Positions 1 through 12,090 of a stretch of DNA of 64,000 nucleotides are shown piece by piece. The position numbers and the translations under genes were made by a program. The stretch lies in the NCBI GenBank assembly GCA_964035545.1, contig OZ037766.1, forward strand, positions 22,473,767-22,537,766. Reading direction: 5' to 3'. Position 1 is the first letter of the stretch. Each line of letters opens with the position of its first letter. The notes under the pieces are model-generated. The model was not told the origin of the DNA. It worked only from the letters and a program-made list of their open reading frames with translations, and did no database searches. The DNA comes from Bugula neritina. Its lineage: Eukaryota > Bryozoa > Gymnolaemata > Cheilostomatida > Bugulidae.

Positions 1-130
1 TATGGAATTGGTATGAAAGGTAAAATTAATCATATTGGTTATATAGTATATTGTATACTTGTGACATATAATATTAACTTATCACAGAAACTCACAGACT
101 ATACAAATCGAAGCTATTTGGACGATATAT

Positions 131-655
131 TATAGTAACTTGTGGGTTATTGAATGAAATCAAGCAGAAAACATTATAACTCCTTGTTATAGAAGAGACA
201 AGAGAGGGTGTTGAAATCGTGTGTACAGTAGCCTTTATTGTTGTCTTGATCCTTCCAGTCCCAGCTCCTGTCCTCAAGTGACTGAAGCTCGAAAAATGGG
301 CGTCTTTTTATACTAGCCAGACATTGGACTTCTAGAACCTTTGACCGATAGTGGGTAGGGTATGGCAACACTGACCATGTCTGTAACCGACAGACCGAAT
401 GTCAGCATCTACTTGCCGAACTCGGTCAGACTGTCGGTTTACATGAATCAGCAAAAATGAACCCAACCAAGTGTATGTGTATTGTAACTTGTAATTGGGA
501 GAAAGGGATTAATTATTTACTATGCTAAAAGCTTAACAATAGCAATAGTATTTAAACTATTAGAAAGTTACGCCACAGACTTAGCTATAACTACAGTATT
601 TAGAAAAATAGCCACAAGTAATGTGTCAAGGGGGATAACTCTGATAATTACCACG
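131..655 (-). mobile_element. Solo LTR-like element, copy 1
   Basis: About 525 bp, homologous along its length to 33172-33728. Read on the minus strand it has LTR features: a near-terminal TGTGGTAA start (last base mutated), a TATA-like TATAAAAAGACG near 309-320, and an AATAAA about 80 bp further on near 234-240. It is flanked by ATAT at 127-130 and 656-659, which fits a 4-bp target-site duplication. No internal retroelement coding region is adjacent, so this looks like a solo LTR. The superfamily cannot be told from the LTR alone. Confidence 0.6.
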
Positions 656-1546
656 ATATAACTGCGATAATTGCGCAAAAAATGTTTGCACATCATTAAT
701 ACACCGGCCAATATTTGACAAAAGAAAGGTTTTGGCTATAGATTTTGCAAATTGATACAGTGCGCACTGCTGTTATTGGTGCATGGCATGAGGTTTATAC
801 AGACATTCTGATGTCTGTAATATTACATTGAATTTGAGCTTTTTAGCTTTCTGCGGGAACACTTTTGCATAAGCTGACAAGAAAAAAAAAGTAATATGCA
901 TATTATATATTATACTTTCGTATAAACATACAGACTACATATTTACTGTGTTTCCATTAAGCTTCCAATGGATCTATACAAGATGGATTTGTGGTCGCAG
1001 TTTGCATTAACTTATGGTTGTGGTTTCATTCACTGCAACTGTTCCCGAAACATATCAGATGAAAAGCTCATTCGCATTATAATTCGAAGCAATGGAAGCC
1101 CAGTGTGTATGCAATAATGTAAAAATATATGTAATTGAAAACATTCTATCACATAGATACAACATGTGGACAGTGACTGATATGTCTATCATTCTACATA
1201 TATAGCCTTAGACCTACGTTTTGTGCCACCACGTTTTAGTGTAGTTTTGTCCCATGAATTATAACCTACAAGATCTAAAATGAACCGAAGTGTTGCCTTC
1301 AGCAGTCCGTGTTTGCTTTCTTTAACATCGCTTGGAACTGTGGGCTAATTGAAAACTTTCCTATCCAGCCCAGCATCAATGCTAATATACTCAAAGCCTT
1401 TTAATAATTACTGTTAGACTTGCAGTTATAAACGAAACACATGGTGTTAGTTAGTGGTAATTTGAGCTGGGAAATAAAAATCTTACAATAGAGATACATT
1501 CTAGAATCTAGTCTAGTAGAAAAAATAGGGAAGAGAGTAGAGAAAG
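656..1546. other. Intergenic, nothing recognised
   Basis: AT-rich sequence with no sustained reading frame, RNA gene or repeat structure that I can support. Confidence 0.6.
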
Positions 1547-1547
1547 A

Positions 1548-1728
1548 TGCATGATCACACCGCACACACTACACACACTACACACACTGCACGCACTACA
1601 CACACTGCACACACTGCACACACTGCACACACCGCACACACTACACACACTGCACACACTACACACACTACACACACTACACACGCTGCACACACTACAC
1701 GCACTGCACGCACTGCACGCACACATAG
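1548..1728. repeat. 9-bp minisatellite (CACACTRCA)n
   Basis: About 19 tandem copies of a 9-bp unit CACACTACA/CACACTGCA, with a few CACGC and CACACC variants. Because the unit is a multiple of three, all frames stay open on both strands. This creates spurious low-complexity His-Thr and Cys-Val reading frames. Confidence 0.95.
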
Positions 1729-2187
1729 GCCTAAAACCACATAATATGAAAATATACAATTAAACATGTCAAGCTATACAAACAAGCATTTGTTGAGCAA
1801 AAAATTAAATATCATTTAATTAATATTAAATTTATTTTTTATTTAACAAATTATCCATTAATTAGATTTAGGTAATCCAGTTCAGGCAACTTCCAAATCT
1901 TAAAATTTTAATTTTTTGTTTGATATATTATTTACTTTTTCAATTTAGTTTTCTGTTTGGCATAATATATATTATTTATATCAGTACATTTGACATTTTA
2001 CACTGGGTACATGTTTATTGTCTGATAACAACATTATCATCACTTCAGTCTGTCGGTGCCACACGCAATGACTGTTTTCAAGTTGGTTTAATCAAAAATC
2101 TCTATCCGTCTCTACATTTAGCCTTTCTTATAACAACGTTATAAAACATACATTTTTAAAGATAGTATTAATTTAAACTACTAAATT
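1729..2187. other. Intergenic, nothing recognised
   Basis: AT-rich spacer between the minisatellite and the orphan exon-13 fragment; no supportable feature. Confidence 0.5.
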
Positions 2188-2301
2188 TTATATCAGTGGA
2201 GTAAGGCGAGTTCTGTGATAGTTGCTAGGGTCAGATAACTCCTGTTTAGACTCCACAGGCTCATATCCAATATATTTATAATAGTCTTTGCATCCTTTAA
2301 T
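2188..2301 (-). pseudogene. Orphan 3' part of sulfotransferase exon 13
   Basis: On the minus strand this encodes the end of the WSC-sulfotransferase family's last exon: GCKDYYKYIGYEPVESKQEL, then a tail like SDPSNYHRTRLTPLI and a TAA. Homology stops at about 2301, so the first roughly 65 bases of the exon are missing. No other exon of a minus-strand copy is visible to its right (2.3-12 kb). It is a remnant of a sixth family member or of an inverted duplication, most like the minus-strand copies. It cannot make a sulfotransferase. Confidence 0.85.
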
Positions 2302-3609
2302 AAATACAATTTAGATAATATTTTGTTTTCAATAGCAGTCGGCTAACTTTAGAGAACCCAAAAAAAATAATGGTGAGGGCAAAGACTATCCTGGGTACCA
2401 CTTAACTTTGACTGCTGCATATAAATTATTACAAGCTCTGATTTTATTTATATGTTTTTGTGTGTATACATGTATGTTTGTCTGAGACACCAAAATCATA
2501 TAACTAAACTAATTATGAGATGGCTATAGGCCTATTTATTGTCAGAAATATGACAGAAACCAATGCAGTCATAAAACCTTTTGAATAATCCGGATTAACA
2601 ATTCCTCTACCTGTTCATCTGAAGAACTTGGAAGTATATTTAAGCTACTAGCTGGTTTACAGAGCTGAAAGCTCCTATATTCTAGCCACAGATTTAGAAA
2701 TGTATGCACCAACTGTAGAGCCAGGCAGAGATGAGAGAGATAGAGAAAGGAGGAATATATAATACAGAACAGTGAGTTAGAATCACATTTAGTGGAACCA
2801 GTTCAACCCAAAAACTAAGTCAACATCCATCTTGAACAAAGGAACATCTTGAACATATGACATCATTGAACTATAACCTCATTTTTTCAGTTCAGTTGAT
2901 GACATAGTGTATTATAACATGCTAGGTAGTATACTTACTATAATAAGAGCACCATCAAATACATACATGGGACATACAACTACCTGAGGATAATAATAAT
3001 AGTTTAGTAAGGGCATGCATAATTTTACATATAAACTTTCATATATGCAGGGCTACTTAAGTGGTAATAATGTGGACTTCTAATTTAATGAGATTCATAG
3101 CAGTTTACTCTAACTGTAGCTACATATATACTTATTAACACTTTTATTATTCCTAATTTTATGCTGAGTAATGGGCAATTATTAAGAGAGCATTCTGATT
3201 ACTGACCAGAACTTAATCCACTCTCTCCTTTTCCCTTTCCCTCTCCTTCTCACAGCAGGCTAGCTATCATAATACCAGCATAACTTGTATATAACTTATA
3301 CTATACTATATAGCCTACTATACTTATACCATATATATGAGGTACTTAGCACATTCTTAAACCCCATTTTCTAATATAAAAAAGGTTTGCAAACTTGTAG
3401 TAAAGTACATATGTAATTTAGTATTTTTAATAGGCAAATAATGAAGAAGAGTAATGATAGTGATACTGTAATATCTAGATACTAACTGTTTAGAAAGAGC
3501 AATACAACATTAAATATAAGTGATGACTTTAACATTAACAAGGAAACACGATTCACATCCACTAATTATAGTTATATTGAGCATGGAAAGGTAAAAACTC
3601 TTGCTGAAT
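2302..3609. other. Intergenic, nothing recognised
   Basis: AT-rich sequence with no coding signal or clear repeat. Confidence 0.5.
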
Positions 3610-4840
3610 TAACAGTAATTAGTTGTTTCTTTTTTTGATGAAACTGAATTTTATTTAAGGGTGGAAATGTAAATTTAAACAATGATAGAAATGTGAAATA
3701 TGATTCTAAAACAATAGATAATCAGTTATCCCCTTTTCTATGGTAAGAGAGCACAACTTGGATTCAAGTAAACTTAACTACAGTAAAGTGTAATGGAGGC
3801 GTGGCCTGTGCAATGACCATAGTTGATAAATGGTAGATATCAGATAGTACGTGTAGAATAGAAACGCTAGCGTGCATATGGATAGATAGAGAAGAATCCA
3901 CATAGAGAGATGTATAGAGAGTGTGGGCACCAGGAGATATTTTAGGAACAAGACATAATTACCAGTGTGTCAGAGTGTGCTATAGCTAGTGCTCAACCCA
4001 GGATCCATCTCTAGAAACCATCTTTGGCTGTGAGAACCTCTCAGCCAACCCGACCCCTAAGCCGGATAAAAGGTTACAATAGATCATTGTTAGGTGAGTT
4101 GACTAATATAATTATAAAACTTTTAAATTTTAACTTGCATTTTCTACGACATTAAAATAATAAGAGTATTTTGTTTTTAAAGAGTTTTTAAATTAGTGAC
4201 ATGCCTGCACTTGAATTGCATAAATTACACTAAAAGTTTTATAAGTTTACCCCCCCCCCCCCCCTCCACTCTCTGAACAGCTATTAGTATCAGTATCTAC
4301 TATTAAAAGTAACATCATATCGGACACAGAAAAGTTATTAGCAGAAATCTTAGCAAAACTGTCATAAAGAGGCAGCGGAGTAGACTAACCCAAAACAAAT
4401 ATATTTTAGCTGCATATTGTAAAATATTACGGTAACACAACTCATCACTATAAGTCCTTTTCTACAACATATTGTCTGCAGCTAAGAGTCTGCTAGAATT
4501 AATGTTATGGCCTCACCTCCAGGAAACAGTTTACCTTTCGGTATGAAAATCCGTTTCATGTGGCTCTAATTGTATGGAAGTGCTTGAAATTTATTATGCA
4601 ATGCCCTGAAGAATTAAATGCACTGGTTGGTGAAGCATTGCATCTTTATGAATTGCATATTAAGTATTGTTTTAATTTTAATGAACATAGCGTATTTGCA
4701 CTTCCCCAGTGTAGGTAGCAAAAGTTTCTGTTACACTTCCTTCTAAGATTTTACAAGTTTAAAAATTATTAAAGTTGAATAATTGGCAATATGGTGATTG
4801 ATATAAATACTCAAATACCCATCATGTCAGTATATACGTT
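3610..4840 (+). repeat. Segmental duplication, copy 1 (5' flank of A)
   Basis: About 1.2 kb that matches 23280-24285 and 25040-25200 in the same order and orientation. Shared landmarks are GGTGGAAATGTAAA near the left end, CAGTTATCCCC, ACAATAGATCATTGTT, GTCCTTTTCTACAACATATT and CTTCCCCAGTGT. The second copy has about 750 bp of extra sequence near its right end. In the 5' flank of gene B this segment lies next to the exon 1-proximal sequence. Here it is about 7 kb away from it. A 14-C run sits at 4251-4264. No coding potential was recognised. Confidence 0.8.
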
Positions 4841-5104
4841 AGGACTAGCTTTGTAAATGCCACCTTTGGCTTTGAAGTGGTGTTGCATGTATTCACTTTT
4901 AACAGACTACGAGAGTGTCTGTTAGCCATTTAAGATTAGTCAAATCCGTATAATTTATCAGCATTATGCACGAGAAGGTGATTTATATAAAAAACATTGG
5001 ATAAGCTGCTAAGTAGCATAAATGAGGTCATGCTAATATAACTAGACACAGGCAATAAGTGATCATCACGGGCTTTTCTATGGAGTGCCAAATGGTCAAA
5101 AATT

Positions 5105-5420
5105 CACTTATTGTATCTCATATGCTTATAATAAAGTATCTAACCATTATTCTCTCTCATATGCTCGCAAAACGCTCGCATTGGTCTATAATTTGCTTTC
5201 ATACCTTTATTTTTTGTGTTCTTATGTCTATTATTTGGTCTTATACTGTCATTATTCCTTCCCATACCCTTATTTCTCTTCTTTTTATGCTCATTATTCA
5301 GTCGCATATTTCCATTATGCACTCTCATACCCCTATTATTTGCTCTGTTATAGACATTATTCATTCTCTTATGCTTATTATTCTCTCTCATACCCCTATT
5401 GTCTTGTTTTTGTGCTTGAT
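5105..5420. repeat. Degenerate ~21-bp pyrimidine-rich minisatellite
   Basis: Irregular tandem units of about 19-25 bp, with a core like CATACCCCTATTATTTGCTCT. The units are low in stop codons, so overlapping frames of about 124 codons stay open on both strands. Those frames are a by-product of the repeat, not genes. Confidence 0.75.
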
Positions 5421-5425
5421 TCTGA

Positions 5426-6170
5426 CTTACTAGTATTTGTGTGCACTCACAATAGTTGAGTATATGCCAGTCTATTCGGGTCACACTACTAAGCTCTACC
5501 TCATTTATCAAACCTGATTGGATAACTGCAATGACACCAAAAGTAATAATAAATGCTGAGTGGGTGCCTAGGTTTAGTTAGCCATTCTTCATTCATAAAT
5601 ATCAGTCTAGGAGTGAACAAGTTTTACCAGCTAGATTCTTATCTCCATATTAACTTTTAAGCTAAATCACCCCTCGCAAATTTACAAATCAGTTGGGCTT
5701 GAGTTCCTATAACTATTCAAACAGAATAGCGTTTGCTTTAAACTTCTAGTTTGAGATAGAATTGCTCGAATTTTTATAAGTGGTGTTCAAAAGACAGCTT
5801 AGCAGTTTACAGATAATTGTAGGTAAAAAATCTTTTTAAATAAATAGCTAAATATTTGCTTTTAAATTCAATGCCAAAATACTAAAATTAGCAGTTGGTT
5901 ATTTTCACTAACTTCCAATGCAACAAACTATTATTAAATTATGAGCTGCCAGTCAATTTTGTTAGGTTCATAAGTGTAACTGCCCATCTAGATTGACATG
6001 AAGTTTCTAACAGGTGTATTTTTTAGTGTATAGTTTATTTTTCCCCAAAATTGTTCACACCATTTACACCGTGAAACTCTTTCACCCTTTCTAGGAGAGA
6101 GTAAATATAAGTAAGTAATATTTTACACCATGCTGTTGTGAGAATAGCTATAATATATGAAAGTAAATGT
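5426..6170. other. Intergenic, nothing recognised
   Basis: AT-rich spacer; no supportable feature. Confidence 0.5.
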
Positions 6171-7176
6171 GAATATCTGAATAGAACCCTGCTGCCTCAG
6201 AGTTCTTACTGGTGTGTCCTGGCTAAATGTGCGTATCTGTTTTACTGATTATGTGAAAAGTTAATGCATTTATTTTTTTAGTCATCATTTTGGGTGCAAT
6301 ATCAGAATGTGCTCGATTGTAAAGCAGTCAGCTAGTTGTTATAGTGAGTGCAGTCAGTGCAGAATAAAACATTTTACTCTTTCAATGTTACACTTACTAG
6401 AATAGTCATGAGGATCAAAAACAGTAACATTTTAATGTGAAAAGTGACAAAACAAGTGCTAAAAATACCAGAAAAATTGGTGACTCATCGCAATGGTTTT
6501 ATGATTTCAGTCTGGGTTTTTAGATTATAAATAGCTGCTATATGAAATATACCTATACCTATACCTTACTTTCGCTAATTACTGCCATAAGTTACTGCTG
6601 TTGTTTTTAAAATTTTTACTCTTCAGAGGTTATTGCTGCATTATCCTACAATAGGTTTGGAACAACAAAAATTAGAAGTATTTTCTTACAATATTATGTA
6701 ATAGTGGTTCATTTGAGTAATTGGTAATATTTTGTAAACTAATCAACAATAACTTTTTGACAGGTTGCAGCCAAGTTTACATTTTACATTTTCTTTCGCT
6801 GATACCAGGTTCCCACGAAAGTTGGATGGTAGTAAATATAAGTTCAAGTATAAATTCGGCCTACATAGCTGGTTCATACTTTTGGAAACAGTTCAATATA
6901 AGTTCATTTTATTTGTTTGTGCCATGATTAGAAAATGGTTGGTCGCAGGCTTACGGTTGCATTGTACAGAATGAAGTTTAGAAGTTGTAACTATTTTATG
7001 CAAAATAATGAAATAATAAATGCAATATTTGAAATGACCAATTCTCTATAGCTGCCTTACACCGGAAGCATTTTGGTGAGTGTTGCAGGATTGTGTTTGC
7101 TACGAGTTATAACCTACATTCTGCAAGAAAATCCCACCTCATATAAATTATGTAATCAGAAATACGCACAGAGTAA

Positions 7177-8287
7177 GCCTAGGGCCACACTGTGCGTATT
7201 TTCGCATGCGAAAATTGAAACCACAAGTAGCAAAGGTGTCCACTGTAGCGTCAGTGATGCGTGATAAATAAAGCTTTCATTTTTAAATCGCACTCGCTTT
7301 CAATAAAACGCAATTTATGCCCATAACACACTACAGTCGAAACGCGACTGTGGCGGCCATTTTGAAGCTGCTTGCGCATGCCTTCAACGTCACGTCCTAC
7401 TTTTTACTGGTCACACTACAGTTCACTACGAACGATGAAAGCTAACTGTCTCTAGTCTCGCAGTAAACTTTTAAACCAATAGGAATGCCATAAACCAGTT
7501 TCTGCAGTATCCACAGTAACCAACAATTAATCTTGGCGCAATTTTTTGAGATTTACTAGCATAATTTAATAAGATTTTCTAGTTATTTTTATTCTAATTT
7601 ACTAGCTTCAATTATTCAAAATTACTAGCTTTATTTAATGATATTACTTAGCTTTATTCAAGCTCATTCACTAGCCTAAAGAACTAAATAGTTATAGTAC
7701 GCTAATAAAATTCAACCAAATTAGAAAAACTAATTATGCAGATAAAATTTAGCAAAATTTATCTAATGAATACTTATTTTTATGATTTATTGAAACTTTC
7801 ATACATAACTTCATCATAATTATTTTAAAAGTAAATTAATATAATTTTCGAAGAACCAAATCAAATAATAATGCTCGCTAGTAGCACGTGGAAAAAGTAA
7901 AAGCACTTAACCAGTCAGGGTTTACCTGGCCAGTCAGTGATTGGCTGATCGCTCAACTTCAGCGATGACAGTTGAACATGTTGAACTGACAGTTGCGTTC
8001 AGTTGTGACGTCACAGAGGTCAACGCTTAGCCTCGAAAACGCGTTCAAGATGGCCGTTTTGACTGTAGTGTGGCAGCCCCATTACTGGAATGTAGCACTA
8101 AAATAAAGAAATTGGGCTCACTGAATAACTACCAGCCAATTAGGTGACGACTACAGAGGCGCTTCGCACTTGCGTTGAGAATGCTGAGCGACAAGTGCGA
8201 ATGTTTTCTCAACTCGTACAGTGGACACCTTTGCTACTTGTGATTTCAACTTTCGCATGCGAAAATATGCACAATGTGGCCCTAGGC
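7177..8287. mobile_element. MITE-like element, ~70-bp TIRs, TAA target duplication
   Basis: The termini are inverted repeats of about 70 bp beginning GCCTAGGGCCACAYTGTGC and containing the palindrome TTTCGCATGCGAAA. TAA lies directly outside each end (7174-7176 and 8288-8290). A 3-bp TWA duplication is typical of PIF/Harbinger elements, so that assignment is plausible but not proven. No transposase is encoded. A second inverted pair, CACACTACAGTCRAAACG at 7327 and at 8056-8072, lies inside it and suggests a nested or composite element. GC content is clearly higher than in the surroundings. Confidence 0.75.
7327..8072. mobile_element. Inner inverted-repeat unit nested in the MITE
   Basis: The ends CACACTACAGTCGAAACG (left) and its imperfect reverse complement (right, ending GACTGTAGTGTG) are followed by related GGCCAT-containing sequence on both sides. 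It may be a second MITE inserted in the first, or the subterminal repeats of one element. No clear target-site duplication was found. Confidence 0.45.
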
Positions 8288-9950
8288 TAACAGTTAATTT
8301 TACGTAATCAGTAAGAAAGCCATGGCTATTAGTAGAAAGGCATGCATTAGAAGCTGGTTATTATACTTAATATAAGGAAAAGCACCTGGCTATTAATAGA
8401 AAAGTATACAAACCTTAGAATAATTTTAGGTTTACTGGGGCATACACAGTTTTACCCCAATGGGTAGTTATAATCTGGCAACCCCCAATGCACTGCAGGT
8501 AGAAAGTGCTTGGCTAGATAATTTAAAAAAATATTTTATGACTTTTGAAAAAACTGACCAGCTAAAAACAGTAATTTTTAATAAGTTACCCGAACTGGCT
8601 AAGAAATAAAAAAAAAACTTTACTCAATCAACTTTAAATTCACCTAACATTTGAGCTGTTGGAGTTGATCATAAAATTTCCTTTTAGCTTTTGACGTTAG
8701 TTTTGTTGTATTTTTTACTTGTTACAAAGACTTTCGGCAATTATTAGATTCTTTAATAACATTTTCTCAGCATTTTCTATTTTTAAAGGCACTTTAAAGT
8801 GACAGGGGACCACAAATTCAGCTAGTCAACCATTTTGTATAGGTATATTTCATATAGCAGCTATTTATAGTCTAAAAACCCAGACTGAAATCATATAACT
8901 GTTGCTACTTGCTACTTGAACAGTTTTTGGCTGCTGCGCTGCACTTATTGTAGCGCCCTTGATAATAATAAAATTTAATAAATTTAGTTCCATTAGTTAG
9001 CTTACTGACACTTTGCTGCCAATTTATTGATAGCCATTGATAGCAATTCAAACTGTTATAATAAATTATTTCATTTAGCTCAATCATCATTTGCAAAAGC
9101 CATTATAACATTTTACAGACATTGCCACACTAAGCATAAATCCACCGCTGCCTTTGTGTTGTCACATATTTCAACAGCGATAAGTCATCAATTTTTCTCA
9201 ATTTTTCTCGTATTTTTAGCACTAGTCTTGTCACTTTTCACATTAAAAAGTTACTGTTTTTTATTCTCATGACTGTTCTAGTAAGAGTAACAAGGTGGAT
9301 TGCATGTATGTGAAAGAGTAAAATATTTTATTCTGCACTGACTGCACTCACTATAACAACTAGCTTACTGCTTTACAATCAAGCACATTCTGATATTGCA
9401 CCCAAAATCATGATTAAGAAAACAAATGCATTAACTTTTTACATAATGAGTAAAACAGATATACACATTTAGCCAGGACACAACAGTAAGAACCCTCAGG
9501 CGAAAGGGTTCTATTCAGATAACGAAATGGAGAATACAAGTTGGGATGATCTCATTTCTCCAGTAGGCCTACTACGGCAATTAGAAATATCTGGGTATGT
9601 GAATGTGAACAATGAGGGTATCTGAGCAAACTACAAAGCTATGAAAACTTTATGTAATAAAGAGTACTGACTATAGAATATAGATACACTAGATACTTTA
9701 CAGTGGTGTATGAGATACTATAATTACTGAGTTTCCGACCAGTTGACCACCGTAGTTTTCTATATACAGCTATAAGCAATTTTGCCCTAAAGCTAACCTT
9801 GGTAAGCTGGCAAGCATTACAATTTATATAAAAATATTCAAAAAGACATATTTGTTCACTCAATTAGTGACTATAGTTAATCTTTGAATGGCGTAACTTG
9901 AAAGAGCAACTCTATCTATAGTGGGAGGGGGGGGGGGGGGGTGCAAACAT

Positions 9951-10182
9951 GCAAAAATAGGTGGGTGGAGCACATCAATATTAGTCTTTGTTGCTATATA
10001 TTACTGCGAAGCCATCATTCCGCTTATTTCAAATCTACAAGTTACTTTTTTGCATGGGGGGGGGGCTCTGATTTGAAAGGGGTGGATATACAAGAGTTGA
10101 AATCAGTAGAATGTGGACTTCGAAGTAATATTTAGCAACAAAGGCAAGAATATTGATGTGCTCTACCCACCCATTTTTCCAT
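9951..10182. mobile_element. Small foldback element
   Basis: The sequence from 9952 (AAAAATAGGTGGGTGGAGCA) pairs with the reverse complement of the sequence ending at 10180. Arms of about 90 bp share GAGCACATCAATATT and TTTGTTGCTA. The loop contains a G-run (about 10053-10063) and another long G-run flanks the left end (about 9927-9941). It is non-coding. Confidence 0.7.
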
Positions 10183-11735
10183 ATTAAGGCTAGGCACTGC
10201 CATTGTAGCAGTTTTGTTTGGTCTGCTAGCAACCGCAAGCTTATCAGAGTAGGTTTGGGAAGTCAACTGATGTCTTGTGAGTGTAGTTATTAGTATTTTA
10301 TTCCAACTTATAACACTTTTGCTCACAAAGCTGCACCGTGAAATCTAAATAAAAATACACACAATATAAGGCTAAATAAAGTACAAGAAAGTATGAATTA
10401 TTAGAACTTAATAAACGGAGCACAAATATAACTGCATAGTAATTTACTGAAAATAATGTCAGCTTTAAGCCAAAAATAAATGTATTGATATTACAGCATT
10501 AAGACAATAAATGATAAAAAATTAATAGCAGACAGACCTTTAGCTCTTCTCTGATAACTTGAAAATATAACTTCTGCTCTTAGGTTTTAATTATTATTAA
10601 TAATCTGCATCTTGTCTAATGTAAAATTATAAGTAATAGAACTTGCTTTCTGGCTCTACTGATTGCAACTGATCAGGAAAGCCAGTGCTTTCCAACAGCA
10701 GCAGAACTGTCTCAAACACAAATAAAAACCAACGTTCTGATCCCGTCTTTAGAATTTTGTATTATATATATTTGATTTAAATTGTGGCTTGTTGGGCGAT
10801 TGTGAGGATTCATGGTTTTGTTTAGGAGCTAGAATGATGAGTCATTAAACAAACAAACACTCACTATAATTGTCAGTTAGGTGCAAAATCGAGATTTTGT
10901 TAGAAATTCCTCACTAAATAGCATTTTGTTGGAAGCTCTTAGCTTGTGTTAGATGAGCCCTACCAACATTTTTGGAAGTGTAAAAAAGATTTCTATAACA
11001 GTGTTGTTATCATTAAATGAAATTTAGAAATTAGCTGTTTAGTAAGAACTATAAAAATATTATATGGGCTATATAGATACTGACCATGCAAATAACAAGG
11101 AAACATGATTCACACATAGATCTACTGATTTTAGCTATTATAGATATTATAGTAAGACAAGAATTTAGTTGACATTATAACACTAGTTTAAATTTTTGGT
11201 TATAGCTGCGCCTAGTAAATTTACATTGCAGTTAGTTAGTTACGAGCCAGCACCACCTTGTCATATATAATTTCACTACACAAGGCCACACAACGCCATG
11301 CTTAAAATATAGCTGTGGAAAAACAGGATGTATTAAAAGAATATTGTGCTGGTTGTTGGAGCTTATAAAATTAAGCCCCGAGTGTTTTTGATGGGACTGT
11401 AGCTTATGTAGCGGTCGGTTGATTGAAGTTAGGCTAGCAATGCAGTGCAAGGCTGAATTTCTTCTACGCAGGTGCCAGATTCTTTTTATAAAAGTTGTAA
11501 ACAATGGACTTAAATTTTCAAGCTATTGTGTGCTTTTGCTGAAAATAAGTCTTCGATAGCTAGATTGATGTTGAGTATTACCTCCTCCAACCAATATTAT
11601 TACAACTTAACATTCATTTTCAGTTTTTGCAACAGCAAAATACTTTATACCAGCCAGTTTCTCTGATCTAGATTTAAATCTCTATCTCAAATATCAATTT
11701 TATAAAAAGTAATTTAAGTGAGTTGCAAGATAATG
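10183..11735. other. Intergenic, no supportable gene
   Basis: AT-rich. A 90-codon minus-strand frame at 11232-11504 has no recognisable domain, and its composition gives no coding signal. Confidence 0.5.
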
Positions 11736-11737
11736 AA

Positions 11738-12090
11738 AAAATGTAATAAAGACTTTAAAAAGAACAATCTTGATTTTAAGCCTTACTTGTTTTACTCAAC
11801 ATTCAGAAGAGAAATATAATATATTATACTGTTATGTATGCAATATATTGTATAGCATGTATAGTAAGACTCACAGAAACATGCCAGCATAATCAAAGAA
11901 ACAATTAAAGTCATTTATATTTTAATTTAGGCATGGTGTGGTGCCTCATAAATATTAAATTTGATAAAATTAAATTAAGCTGTTTGGTTGGCTTGTGTTT
12001 TGAAAAATGCGTGGTTTCTTAGGTCTAAATAAGCCATTAAAACTAAGTTAAGCAACCATACACTAGTAAAAGCTGTTATATATAGGCAGA
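11738..12090 (+). promoter_or_regulatory. 5' flank of gene A, shared with gene B
   Basis: This stretch matches 25215-25930 upstream of gene B, interrupted there by a minisatellite. Shared landmarks are AAGAACAATCTTGA, TTTACTCA, AGAAATATAATATA, and TAAGCCATTAAAACTAAGT or its B variant. Conservation of the region next to exon 1 makes it the likely promoter and 5' UTR. No core promoter element can be called with confidence. Confidence 0.4.

Larger units (their letters stand above)
6172..9520. mobile_element. Large foldback element with nested insertions
   Basis: The left arm (about 6172-6575) is the reverse complement of the right arm (about 8836-9520). Long shared stretches include AATATCAGAATGTGCT, GAGTGCAGTCAGTGCAGAAT and TGTGTCCTGGCTAAATGTG. 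The right arm has about 300 bp of extra sequence (8900-9217). Between the arms lies a second inverted-repeat element, 7177-8287. No transposase frame is visible, so this is a non-autonomous or composite structure. Confidence 0.75.

Noticed and set aside
1508-1767. Cys-Val/Ser-Val and His-Thr repeat peptides on both strands
   Set aside because: Produced by the 9-bp minisatellite, which keeps several frames open at once.
5066-5095. ATCACGGGCTTTTCTATGG resembling the terminus of the MITE at 28703
   Set aside because: Only about 17 matching bases and no second end nearby. Too little to call an element.
5059-5511. Three overlapping frames of about 124 codons on both strands
   Set aside because: They coincide with a degenerate 21-bp tandem repeat, and no frame is favoured over the others.
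11232-11504. 90-codon minus-strand frame as a gene
   Set aside because: No recognisable domain, no paralogue in the window and no clear coding bias; a frame this long occurs by chance in 64 kb.
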